Assembly (NCBI GenBank): GCA_016196035.1
Contig: JACPYM010000015.1
Span: 1-64,000 of the forward strand
Direction: 5' to 3'
DNA from: Acidobacteriota bacterium
GTDB lineage: Bacteria > Acidobacteriota > Blastocatellia > RBC074
DNA length: 64,000 nucleotides
This document shows positions 16,428 through 25,100 of the stretch, one piece after another (within the stretch, counting starts at the first letter, position 1; each line of letters starts with the position of its first letter). Both the position numbers and the translations under genes were made by a program. Under the pieces are notes generated by a model. That model ran no database searches, was not told the origin of the DNA, and was given only the letters and a program-made list of their open reading frames with translations.

Positions 16428-17978
16428 ATGACCAAACTGGCAAATCCGAACATGACGTATCGAACCTTCTTTACAGCGGTTTTCAAATGCGTGCGACCTG
16501 CGGGCATCACACGCAGCGTAGGGGCAGACCTGTGTGTCTGCCCCGGTGGCATTTGCAGTCAGCGAGTTTGTCTGACGCGACCAGGGCAGACACGCAGGTC
16601 TGCCCCTACGCTGAGGTCGCACGCAATCGCAAACCGCTTTAAGTTTGCGCTACTGGCCTTAACCGGGCTGGCCCTCACCCTTCAACTGTGCGCGCAGTCT
16701 GTCCAATCGCCAAACGCCACGCTTGCCGCGCATGCGCCGCCCGCGATCAGCGCTGAGTTGCGGCAGCAGACCTTTGAGATGGTTTGGCGCACTGTGAACG
16801 AAAAGCATTTTGATCCGGCCTTTGGCGGCGTGAATTGGGAGCAGATACGCACCAAGTATGCGCCGCAAGCCGCCGCCGCCAAAAGCGAGGCAGAGTTTTA
16901 CGCCCTGTTGCAGCAGATGCTGGGCGAACTGCATCAATCGCATTTCGCGGTGATCCCGCCTGAGTCCGTCATTGATGACGATCACCAGCCTGCCTTGGGT
17001 GAAATCGGCGTGGCGGTCAAGCTCATCGGCGCGCAGGCGTTCATCAGCCAAGTCAAACCGGATTCCGCCGCCGCGCGCGCGGGGTTGCGTTCCGGTGATG
17101 CCTTGCAGCAAATCGGCGGCGTCCCGCTTACGCAATTGATCCAAAAACTAAGCAAGAGCACTGAATCTGAAGCCATCAAGCGCTTGCGCACAGAGCGCCT
17201 GATCCTGGCACGTCTCGCTGGTGAGCCGGGCAGTGCTGTGAAATTAAGCTATCTGGATGCGCGCAATCAACCGCATGAAATTACGTTGACGCGCACGCGC
17301 GTTACCGGCGAATACTCGCCCGCCTTCGGCAACTTTCCGCCGCAACGCATGGAATTTGAAGCGCAACGCTTGCCGAGCGGTTACGGCTACATCCGCTTTA
17401 ACATCTGGGTCATGCCGATGATGCCGAAGTTGCGCGCCGCGCTGCGCGAACTGGCGGATGCGCCGGGGTTGATTTTCGATCTGCGCGGCAACCCGGGCGG
17501 CATCGGCGGCATGGCTTCAGGCCTTGGCGGTCACCTGTTTGAAAAAGAAACCTCGCTGGGCCGCATGCAAATGCGCAGTGGCTATACCAATTTCGCGATC
17601 TTTCCGCAGACGTTGCGGTATACCGGCCCGGTGGCGATCTTGCTCGATGGCGGCAGTGCTTCGACCAGCGAAGTCTTTGCCAGTGGGATGCAGGAACTAG
17701 GCCGCGCTGTGATTGTGGGCGAACGCAGTGTGGGTGCTGCGTTGCCGTCGGTCTTTCAAAAACTTCCGACGGGCGCGCTCTTTCAATATGCCATCGGCGA
17801 TTTCAAAACGCCCAAAGGCGCCTTGATCGAAGGACGTGGGGTGCTGCCCGATGTGGAGATTAAACTCACCCGCGCAGGTTTGCTGGCCGGACGTGATTTG
17901 CCCCTGGCTGCGGCTGTTGCCCAATTAGAGAAGCAGCAGAAGCATGAGCGTCCGTCTTCAAAAGCCGTGGGCAAGTGA
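16428..17978 (+). CDS. S41 family peptidase with PDZ domain, N-terminus rewritten by a repeat element
   Basis: An exported C-terminal-processing-type serine peptidase of up to 516 residues. The hydrophobic export segment FKFALLALTGLALTLQLCAQ is followed by a helical cap, a PDZ domain (about EIGVAVKLIGAQ to SYLDAR) and the S41 core with DLRGNPGG and the serine motif GGSASTSEVFAS. The usual catalytic lysine block (TFGKG) is replaced by RSVGAALPS, as in tricorn/IRBP-like S41 members that do without lysine. In-frame ATGs exist only at 16428 and 16452, before an inverted-repeat element (16473-16642) that adds about 55 residues ahead of the export segment. There is no ATG, GTG or TTG between the element and that segment. 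The true start, and whether export still works, are uncertain. Confidence 0.78.
   Translation: MTKLANPNMTYRTFFTAVFKCVRPAGITRSVGADLCVCPGGICSQRVCLTRPGQTRRSAPTLRSHAIANRFKFALLALTGLALTLQLCAQSVQSPNATLAAHAPPAISAELRQQTFEMVWRTVNEKHFDPAFGGVNWEQIRTKYAPQAAAAKSEAEFYALLQQMLGELHQSHFAVIPPESVIDDDHQPALGEIGVAVKLIGAQAFISQVKPDSAAARAGLRSGDALQQIGGVPLTQLIQKLSKSTESEAIKRLRTERLILARLAGEPGSAVKLSYLDARNQPHEITLTRTRVTGEYSPAFGNFPPQRMEFEAQRLPSGYGYIRFNIWVMPMMPKLRAALRELADAPGLIFDLRGNPGGIGGMASGLGGHLFEKETSLGRMQMRSGYTNFAIFPQTLRYTGPVAILLDGGSASTSEVFASGMQELGRAVIVGERSVGAALPSVFQKLPTGALFQYAIGDFKTPKGALIEGRGVLPDVEIKLTRAGLLAGRDLPLAAAVAQLEKQQKHERPSSKAVGK
16473..16642. repeat. Inverted-repeat element inserted at the 5' end of the S41 gene
   Basis: Inner arms 16514-16543 and 16584-16613 are 30-bp inverted copies with one mismatch (core GTAGGGGCAGACCTG). 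Outer arms 16476-16499 and 16614-16637 pair over 24 bp with three or four differences. No transposase. The element is read through in frame by the S41 open frame. Confidence 0.8.
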
Positions 17979-18073
17979 GTTTGTTTGTGAGTTGTCCTGA
18001 TGTTGGCCGCGCGCGTTTGACCAACGCCGCTGCCGCTTAACCCTGAAAGCCCTAAAAGGAGGGGAGAAGAACC

Positions 18074-18874
18074 ATGAAACGTTTTGCAATGATCTGTTGT
18101 GTGATGATGCTGGGCGTCAGCTTGGCCCTGGCGCAGGCGCAAGCCCAATCCCAAACGAAAATCGAAGGTTCCAAAGCTGATGCCAAACCGGAAACGAAAC
18201 CGGCGGCGGCGGAGTTGCCGTCGGTGGACAAGATTCTGGAAAAGTATGTGACCGCGCTGGGCGGTAAGGCGGCTATTGAAAAGCTGACCAGCCGCACGGC
18301 CAAAGGCAGCTTTGAATTGCCCGCGATGGGTGCGAGCGGTTCGTTCGAAGCCTTCAGCAAAGCACCCAATAAATCCGGGACCAAAGTCGAAATTGCCGGG
18401 TTTGGCGAGATCCGCAGCGGCTTCGACGGAACGAAAGGCTGGGCGCAAGACCCGATGAGCGGGTTGCGTGAAATGAGCGGTGCCGAACTGGCCGCGACCA
18501 AGCTCGACTCGGAGTTTTTCAAAGACCTCAAGATGAAAGAACTCTACAAACAACTCGTCGTCAAAGGCAAAGAGAAGGTCGGTGATGCCGAAACCTTCGT
18601 GGTCGAAGCGACACCCGCCGAAGGTGTGCCCGAGAAGTATTACTTTGATGCCGCCACGGGGTTGCTATTGCGCCACGATACCGAACGCGAAACGCCGCAA
18701 GGCAAGATGGCGATTGAAACCTCGTTTGAGGATTATCGCGTGGTGGACGGTGTGCAGGTTTGGCACACGATGAAACAGAGCACGCCAGCCTACGCGATGG
18801 TAATGAAGGTAACGGAGGTCAAACACAATGTCGCCATTGAGGACGCCAAGTTCACCAAGCCGTCCGGCCAATAA
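18074..18874 (+). CDS. Exported LolA-like outer-membrane lipoprotein-sorting family protein
   Basis: 266 residues with a clear Sec signal peptide (MICCVMMLGVSLALAQAQAQ) and a following Lys/Ala/Pro-rich spacer. The mature domain from about residue 50 (VDKILEKYVTALGGKAAIEK) has strand-rich segments: KGSFELPAMGASGSFEAFSK, RSGFDGTKGWAQDP, EKYYFDAATGLLLRHD and FEDYRVVDGVQVWHTMK. The latter two are typical of the LolA/LppX-like half-barrel proteins that are frequent in Acidobacteria, which hold a lipid or lipoprotein in the periplasm. Several paralogues per genome are usual and the exact ligand is unknown. AGGAGGGGAGAAGAACC precedes the ATG. A bidirectional terminator follows the stop. Confidence 0.72.
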   Translation: MKRFAMICCVMMLGVSLALAQAQAQSQTKIEGSKADAKPETKPAAAELPSVDKILEKYVTALGGKAAIEKLTSRTAKGSFELPAMGASGSFEAFSKAPNKSGTKVEIAGFGEIRSGFDGTKGWAQDPMSGLREMSGAELAATKLDSEFFKDLKMKELYKQLVVKGKEKVGDAETFVVEATPAEGVPEKYYFDAATGLLLRHDTERETPQGKMAIETSFEDYRVVDGVQVWHTMKQSTPAYAMVMKVTEVKHNVAIEDAKFTKPSGQ

Positions 18875-18897
18875 CCAGGCGGAACTTGAGCAATGAA

Positions 18898-18934
18898 AAG
18901 CGGGAGCGCGATTGTCACAATCGCGCTCCCGCTT
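18898..18934. terminator. Bidirectional terminator-like hairpin
   Basis: A 17-bp perfect stem (18898-18914 with 18918-18934) and 3-base loop, with AAAA before and CTTGGCTCTTGG after. It lies between the convergent LolA-like and zinc-ribbon genes, and so could serve both. Confidence 0.7.
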
Positions 18935-18960
18935 GGCTCTTGGCAACAATCACAGCCGCG

Positions 18961-19869
18961 TCAAACTTCAGCCGTTTGGCCGCGCTGCTTTTCCTGCGGT
19001 AACAAATCAGTGGTGCCTTCGGTGATCGAAGGAAAGATTTCCTGTTCACTAACGAGATGTGGCGGCAACGCGGCGGCCTGGGCCGGCGTGGGCAAAGATG
19101 CCGTATTCGGCACCGTCAGTGCCCGGCGTGGCATAAGTGGCTGTTCCCCTGGGTCATCCTGTCCGTTCAACATCTGGTGCAAACGCCAGATGCCGCTCAG
19201 CAAAAGCGGTAAGCCACAAGCGGCAAACAAGCCCGCCAGAATCGTAATTACCCTGACCCGCTTGGCAAATTTCTCGGCGTCGGGATCGAGCATAAAAAAC
19301 AGCAGGGCCACCGCCACTGCCGCCAGCCAAAGCAAGCCGCCGCTTAGCAAGGAATGATAGGCCGCGCGCGAATTGGCCGTCAGCCGCAAGACTTCCAATT
19401 CCGCCGGTTCAGTTGCCGCATTGGGCGCGCCGCATTGTCGGCAAAACCGCGCGCCCGTGACGGCTTCCGCGCCGCAAGCGGCACAGGCGGCGGTTGCCGC
19501 GCGCGCCACCGCGAGGGCGATCAAGGCCTCGGCCTCGCGCATCAGCGTGTGGCGGTCGCCCTCGACCAGCATCGGATTTTTCACGGTGTAATCAAAGGTC
19601 GCACGTGTGGTGTTGTGGCTGATGGCCTTCAGCCCGATCTGCAGCGTGATCGGATAATCGAGCACGTTGGTCGTACAGCCGTTCTGCCCCCAGCCATTGG
19701 CCCGGCGGCGCGCACGCAACAGATTTTCATCCAGCACGCGATACCCCAATTGTTCCAGCGCCTCGCTCAACCGGCGCCGCACCGTTTCGATGTCCCCTGA
19801 AACCAGGCGCACCACCTCGTGTTCAGCGACGCCGTTTACGTCATACATCCCGCCCATTTCTGCGCTCAT
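18961..19869 (-). CDS. Zinc-ribbon membrane protein of unknown function
   Basis: 302 residues. The N-terminal about 115 residues form an unrecognised domain. A double-CxxC zinc ribbon follows at about residues 124-145 (CAACGAEAVTGARFCRQCGA). Two membrane helices lie at about 168-190 (LLWLAAVAVALLFFML) and 204-229 (VITILAGLFAACGLPLLLSG). The C-terminal 70 residues are proline/alanine-rich and probably disordered. The ribbon would be cytoplasmic. AGGAGGACTGGCA before the ATG gives a strong ribosome site. I do not recognise the family. It is a single gene, convergent with the LolA-like gene and divergent from the shell-protein gene at 20031. Confidence 0.6.
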   Translation of the reverse strand: MSAEMGGMYDVNGVAEHEVVRLVSGDIETVRRRLSEALEQLGYRVLDENLLRARRRANGWGQNGCTTNVLDYPITLQIGLKAISHNTTRATFDYTVKNPMLVEGDRHTLMREAEALIALAVARAATAACAACGAEAVTGARFCRQCGAPNAATEPAELEVLRLTANSRAAYHSLLSGGLLWLAAVAVALLFFMLDPDAEKFAKRVRVITILAGLFAACGLPLLLSGIWRLHQMLNGQDDPGEQPLMPRRALTVPNTASLPTPAQAAALPPHLVSEQEIFPSITEGTTDLLPQEKQRGQTAEV

Positions 19870-20030
19870 TGCCAGTCCTCCTGACCTTGCTAAATTGTTG
19901 CGGAGAAGATTTTCTTTCAGGTGTATTGAGCGTTACGCCTTGCCTCAATGCGGAGTTCCCATTTTGCCGGACGTGCGGTTAGAATGCCACCGCACTTTTC
20001 AACCCTGTTCCGCCAACGAAAGGAATCTAA

Positions 20031-20357
20031 ATGGATGCTCTTGGAATGATCGAAACGCGCGGCCTTGTGGCCATGATCGAAGCCGCCGACGCGATGGTCA
20101 AAGCCGCCAACGTCACGCTGGTCGGTTATGAAAAAGTAGATGCGGGCCTCGTCACCGCCATCGTGCGCGGCGAAGTCGGCGCGGTCAAAGCCGCCGTAGA
20201 GGCCGGCGCCGCCGCCGCCCGCAAAATCGGTGAAGTCACCAGCGTCCACGTTATCCCGCGCCCGCACGGCGAAGTCGAAGAAGGCCTGACCGTCATCCGC
20301 ACCGGCGAAACCACGCGCAAACCGATCAGCGGTTCGGTCAATCCACAAGAGGGATGA
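20031..20357 (+). CDS. Bacterial microcompartment shell protein (BMC-H), orphan
   Basis: 108 residues, a single BMC domain of the PduA/EutM/CsoS1 hexamer type. [20 protein letters not shown], the [20 protein letters not shown] block and [15 protein letters not shown] are characteristic. Six copies would form a hexameric shell tile with a central pore. The ending [14 protein letters not shown] is longer than in PduA (94 residues). AAAGGAATCTAA precedes the ATG. No pentamer vertex protein, BMC-T or signature enzyme is in the window, so if a compartment exists its other genes are elsewhere. The stop overlaps the start of the decayed four-helix-bundle gene (ATGA). Confidence 0.92.
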   Translation: MDALGMIETRGLVAMIEAADAMVKAANVTLVGYEKVDAGLVTAIVRGEVGAVKAAVEAGAAAARKIGEVTSVHVIPRPHGEVEEGLTVIRTGETTRKPISGSVNPQEG

Positions 20358-20663
20358 GCGATGAGGCGCGCGCGAGAATGAAAGAGCAAGACTTGAGCGT
20401 GCGAACAACGGAAGTTTGCGTGGCGCAACGTCCGGTTGTATTCGCAACTGCCAAAAACGGCGGAGGCACAAATCATTGGAAAGCAGGTTCTGCGTTCAGG
20501 TACTTCTATCGGTGCGTATTACCGGGAGTCGTGTCGTGCTAAATCAGATGCCGAATCTTTGCAGCAGCGCCCCGGGCAGTCCGCGAATTTTGCAAAAGCA
20601 CGGTTCTCCCAGAGCGGTTCGGCGTCTAAGAGTTGTTCTTGCCTGAGCTTTGATTATGTGTGA
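20354..20663 (+). pseudogene. Frameshifted four-helix-bundle protein (23S rRNA intervening-sequence type)
   Basis: The frame starting at 20354 gives KEQDLSVRTTE. At about 20412 the match moves to another frame that reads FAWRNVRLYSQLPKTAEAQ, then IIGKQVLRSGTSIGAYYRES and CRAKSDAES. This is the core of the small four-helix-bundle (S23-like) family, usually about 115-125 residues. After SDAES the remaining frame (to 20663) no longer resembles the family, so the C-terminal two helices are lost. One frameshift plus a degenerate tail makes a pseudogene likely. It starts inside the stop codon of the shell-protein gene. Confidence 0.72.
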
Positions 20664-20778
20664 ATGAATTAAGCGGGCGGCGCCAAAGACAAAGCAGCGG
20701 CCAAGACCAAGTGTTTTTGGCCGTTGCTTGAAGTTTTGCAGTGCGAACGCCCCGTTGTGGTCGCGCGGGATCGCCAGT

Positions 20779-21783
20779 TCAAGCGTCGAGTCTATGGCCA
20801 GCAAACTTCTTCAAATTCAGATTGGTATTGCCTGAGGCGGCCCCTTCCTGCAAGGGCTGGCGATGCGGATCGAATTGCCCTTGGTATGCGAAATTGCCAT
20901 TCACCTCCGTCATTGCCCGCGCATTGCCAAGATGATTTGTATGTGACCAGTAAAACTGACCGTCTGTGGCTTGCTGGGCCAAAAGCCTGTCTCCGGCATA
21001 AACATACGCTCGCTGCACACCCGCACTCGTCACTTCAATCGCCGTGTTCCCCAACGTACTCGACCGCACATACCACACCGTCCCGCCGCCCTCTACCTTC
21101 TTCACCCGCATCCCCGCCCCATCATACCCATACTGCCCTAATGCCCCATTGTTCACACTCGTCATCCGGTTCGCCGCGTCGTATGCGTAGGTCATCCCAT
21201 CACCCTGCGTCAGGTTCCCCGCGTTGTCATAGTAAAACGGCTGCGTCTGCCCGTTCTCTGTCACGCTCAGCAGGCGGTTGTTGAGCGGGGCGGTCGTGCT
21301 GTTGATGTCGTAATTCAGGGTGTAACTCGGATTCGGCCCGCCACTGCCGCTGCCTGTGCGCAGATTGCCGAAGGCGTCGTAGGTGTAATAGCGCGAGTAC
21401 GCACTGGCCGTCGCGTGGGTCAGCCGGTTGTAGCTGTCGTAGGTGTAGTTGACCGAATACTGCCCCTCTACGCCATTCGTGATGCTGCGGATGCGGTTGT
21501 TGTTGTGGCTTGTCGCGTCGTAATACTCGTAGGTGTAATTGGTGATCGAGCCTGTGCCGTTCGGCCCGACCTTCATGTTAATCGGTTGTTGCCGCGTATC
21601 GTTGTAACCCATCGTCAGTTGCAAGCCGTTGCCGTAATTCAACTGATTGATGGCGCCTGTTACTCTGGGTTGCAAGGCCGGCAGCGGGGCATAAAACAAA
21701 CTGACGATTAACACCGCGGTCAATATGCTGGATAAGCTGCGGCGGACGGCGGATGAACGAAATCGGCTTTGGCGCATAAACAA
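20779..21783 (-). CDS. RHS/YD-repeat protein, truncated before the conserved core end
   Basis: 334 residues with an export signal (SILTAVLIVSLFYAPLPA) and at least five YD repeats (YTYDSYNRLT, YTYDAFGNLR, FYYDNAGNLT, YAYDAANRMT, YGYDGAGMRV), then FYWSHTNHLGNARAMTEVNG. The frame stops at LKKFAGHRLDA, exactly where RHS proteins usually continue with KFTGxERDxExGLxYxxxRYY and a variable C-terminal toxin or effector. It is also far shorter than typical RHS proteins, which have thousands of residues. So this is a fragment, either a solo cassette or a decayed gene. The sequence immediately downstream (20650-20800, same strand, shifted frame) faintly resembles an IS256-type transposase. Confidence 0.75.
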   Translation of the reverse strand: MFMRQSRFRSSAVRRSLSSILTAVLIVSLFYAPLPALQPRVTGAINQLNYGNGLQLTMGYNDTRQQPINMKVGPNGTGSITNYTYEYYDATSHNNNRIRSITNGVEGQYSVNYTYDSYNRLTHATASAYSRYYTYDAFGNLRTGSGSGGPNPSYTLNYDINSTTAPLNNRLLSVTENGQTQPFYYDNAGNLTQGDGMTYAYDAANRMTSVNNGALGQYGYDGAGMRVKKVEGGGTVWYVRSSTLGNTAIEVTSAGVQRAYVYAGDRLLAQQATDGQFYWSHTNHLGNARAMTEVNGNFAYQGQFDPHRQPLQEGAASGNTNLNLKKFAGHRLDA

Positions 21784-22154
21784 ACTCCCTTTGGCAAAGG
21801 CTGACGAAAATGGTGTATGTTACTCGCGGCAATTACACCTCAAGCAGCCGGCGCGCTGATATAGGCTGCGGCGGAGTAACACGCTGTTATGGTTGATTAA
21901 CTTGCAGATTCCGGTTCGCTAGCAATACTTGCGGAGTAGCCGGAAAAAGAACTGGATTAAGTTACTAGGTTGAAGGCCCGAATTGTTGAGTTACCTGCTG
22001 CATCATACGGCTTGGGTGCATAACGCATGGGGCTGGCTTATACGCCCCTTGTTACGCACCGGTCAATTGGAAAAATTTATCAACTCATGCGAAAGGGATT
22101 GCGCGTGCTTCGCTGTGAAAGCGGAAACCTGAAGGGGTGGAGCTGATTTGATGA
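21784..22154. other. Intergenic region after the giant ATPase gene
   Basis: About 370 bases. One hairpin is visible (GGTGCATAAC at 22015-22024 with GTTACGCACC at 22051-22060, and an inner GGGGC/GCCCC), possibly the end of the giant gene's transcript. The rest carries the promoter region of the RHS gene; nothing else seen. Confidence 0.35.
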
Positions 22155-25100
22155 CTAATCGCTGACCGTTTTCAACACCCGGCCCACCAGATGATCCACG
22201 CGCCAGCGCGGGCCAACGCGCTGGGCCAGGCTGAGCAATTCGGCCCACCAGAGCACACGTTTGATGGCGCTCTCAGACATCTCGGTCATTTGGTTGAGGG
22301 ACTTGTGCAGTTCTTCGAGCGTTTGCGCGCCCTCCTTTTCCAGGGCCAGCAAAACACGCAGCGCGTGCAAATGGCTTTGACCCAGCGCGGTTTGATCAAC
22401 GCCCAGGGCGCGGGCTAGATCGCGGGCGGCGGGTTTGTCACGCAAATCTTTGGCGGTGGCGCGCAGGTGATCCATCCAACTGAAGCTGTCAATCTGGCTG
22501 CGTTGATAGAAATACTCGAGCAGCATCGGCCAGTTGCCGGTCACCGCGGTGATGCGCTCGCGGGCGTCATCGTCAATGCTGAAGCTGCGATCATCCAGCC
22601 ATTGGCGCAGGGCATCGTCGTGCCAGGGTTTCAAGCTATACGCCGTGGCGCCTTTGCCGGGCAATAACTCGAAAGGCGTTTGTTGCTGATTGAGCAGGTT
22701 CCAGGCTTTGGCCGGGTCGGCGATAAACGCCACGCGCACGAAGGCGCGCGTGGCGGGCGCGTCTTTCAGCCGTTGATGCGCGTCCTCTATCCAGCGCGCT
22801 TCCCAGGGACTGGAAGGCAGCACGAGCATCAGCGTCGTGCCTTCGGCCTGGCGCTCAAGCGCTTCGTTAAGCTGCCGAATGAAGGATTGATGTTCAGTGC
22901 CGTCGAGCGCGGCAAAGAGTCCGCGCGGCGTGGCGACTTCGATAAATTCGCGCAGGTCGGTCAGACCCGCCGCTTCGTTGCCAAACACGACGGAGAGGCC
23001 GTTCTGGCGGCTGCGCATTTCCATGATTTCTTGCGCGGTCAGCGGGCTGCGGCGCGGCGAGCCGGTGCGGGCGGCGCGGAAGGTGCTGGGGTTGTATTTG
23101 GGCGGCATCTTGCGCGTGCGTTGCAATTCGGCGGCGATCTGATCTTCGTTGCCTAAGAGCACGGCGACGCCCTTGCTGCGCAGCGTGTAACCATTGTCGG
23201 TCGCGCGCAGAATGCCCAAGCCGACCATTTCATCCAACAGCACGGGCAGCGCATTGTCGGCCAGGATGGCTTCGAAGCCCTCTTCCCACCAGTAGCGCGC
23301 CTGCTGCGAAATCCAAGAAATCGAGAAGCCTTGCGAAAGCAGTTTCTCGTCGTTTTGCAGCAGGGAATCGGCCATCAGATAGGCGATCACGCCATAACGT
23401 TCGTCTACTTGTAAGGTGGCTAATAACCCGGCGCGGATGGCGGCGCGCATGTCCTGGCCGCGATAGGCCTCGTCCACATCTTCGGAAGTGACGAAGTAGG
23501 GCGGCCCCGCGTTGCTGTTGCTGGCGCGGTTGGAATTGGTCAGGTATTTCAGCAGGTGATAGCAATAATGCTGAATCAGGCTCGGATAGTAATTGGTGCG
23601 CCACAAAATGCGCCGCACCAAATCCGGCGATTCAAACGTGTAACCGAGGGCGGCCAACGGTTCTTCGATCAGGCGGCGCGCTTCTTGCGCTTCGTGGCCG
23701 AGCAGCGGGCCGATGCTGATGGGCGTGCCGAACTGGGCCAGCGGATGATCGGGAATGCGCGTCATACGCGGAATGTTGTGCACGCCGGCGAAGACGAATT
23801 TGAAACGCCGGCCGGTCTTTTCCATCACGCCGCGCACACGCGAGGCGCGCACGAATTGTTCTTTTTCGTCGGCTTCGAGGAAGCGGTCGGCCTGATCGAG
23901 CAACACCAAGATGCGCCGCTGTTGATTGCCATCCAGCCACTGGCAGACTTGGTCGAGTAGCGTGGTCGGATTGTCATGCCCGCCGCTCACGACTTTGTGC
24001 CGTTTGAACTCTTCGCCCAACAAGAGCCAGAGATCGTCCAATTGCCGTTGTGTGCCGATGTTCTCGCCTTCCAAGTCCAAAAAGACAGCGATGCGTCCTT
24101 GCGCGGGATCGTGGAAGTTACGTTCGACATCGCGCAGTAACGTGGTCTTGCCCAACCGGCGTCCGCCATACACGAACCCCGTGCCGGTCGGACTCATGAT
24201 GGATTTCCGTTCCTGAATGCGCCCGTAAAACATTTCGGGTGAAACCGCCGTGGCCGTGTAAGGCTCAGTCCAGGTGAATGGCAAGGCGGCTTCAAACAAC
24301 GTGTGCAAGCGCGGCGCGCGTTGGCCGTAGAGATAAAGAATCAGCACGTCATCTATCACGACCAGCGTTTGATGACGTTCGCGGCAAAGCCGGGCCAGCG
24401 CCGGGCGCATATCGTCATTCATTTGACCGAAGTAAAAGACGAAGACCGGGCTGCCAAACGAAGTGTCGCCGACGAATTGCAATAACTCTTCTTCGGTGGG
24501 GCGATCCCAAACGCACAGGATGCGGTATTTGCCTTTGGCGTCCGAACCGTAAGCGGGAACCGGGCAACGCTCGCGTCCGATGATGGGATCGGTGACGAGC
24601 GTGATCCAGGTCAGATTTTCCTCCTGCTTGAGCGTGGCTTCTTTGAAGGTGAGACCGAGGAACGGCAGAATTTTGGCGATGTCTTCCTCGCTGATGGTTT
24701 GCATGCGCCGCGTGTTAAACCAGGCGGAAATGGCGCCGGCCACGGCTTCCAGGTCGAAGTCCTTCAAGCGCAGCCCGCACAAATCAGCTCCGGCACGCGC
24801 GCGTTGGATGACGGCATACAGCGGCACCTGTTTCAGATAATCGCTCAGTTCGTGCGCTTTTTCCGGATAGAAGCCGGCGAAGTTGTCGTGCGCCTCTTCG
24901 GTTTCAGGCAATTCCTGATGGTCGAGCACCATGCCCAAATACTCTTCGGCGGTGACCAGGTCGCCGCGTTCCAGGACGCGGGCCAACTGCGGATAGTAAT
25001 AATGGTCGGGGCCAATGCCTGAGAGCTTGAGCTTCTCGCGCAAGGAGACAATGGCGCCTTCGCGCTTGGCCAGAATCGTCTGGCGCATGGTCAGCAATTC

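Noticed and set aside
16165-16443. 92-residue minus-strand open frame upstream of the S41 gene
   Set aside because: Overlaps the hairpin, has no ribosome site, and its Arg-rich translation looks like a chance frame.
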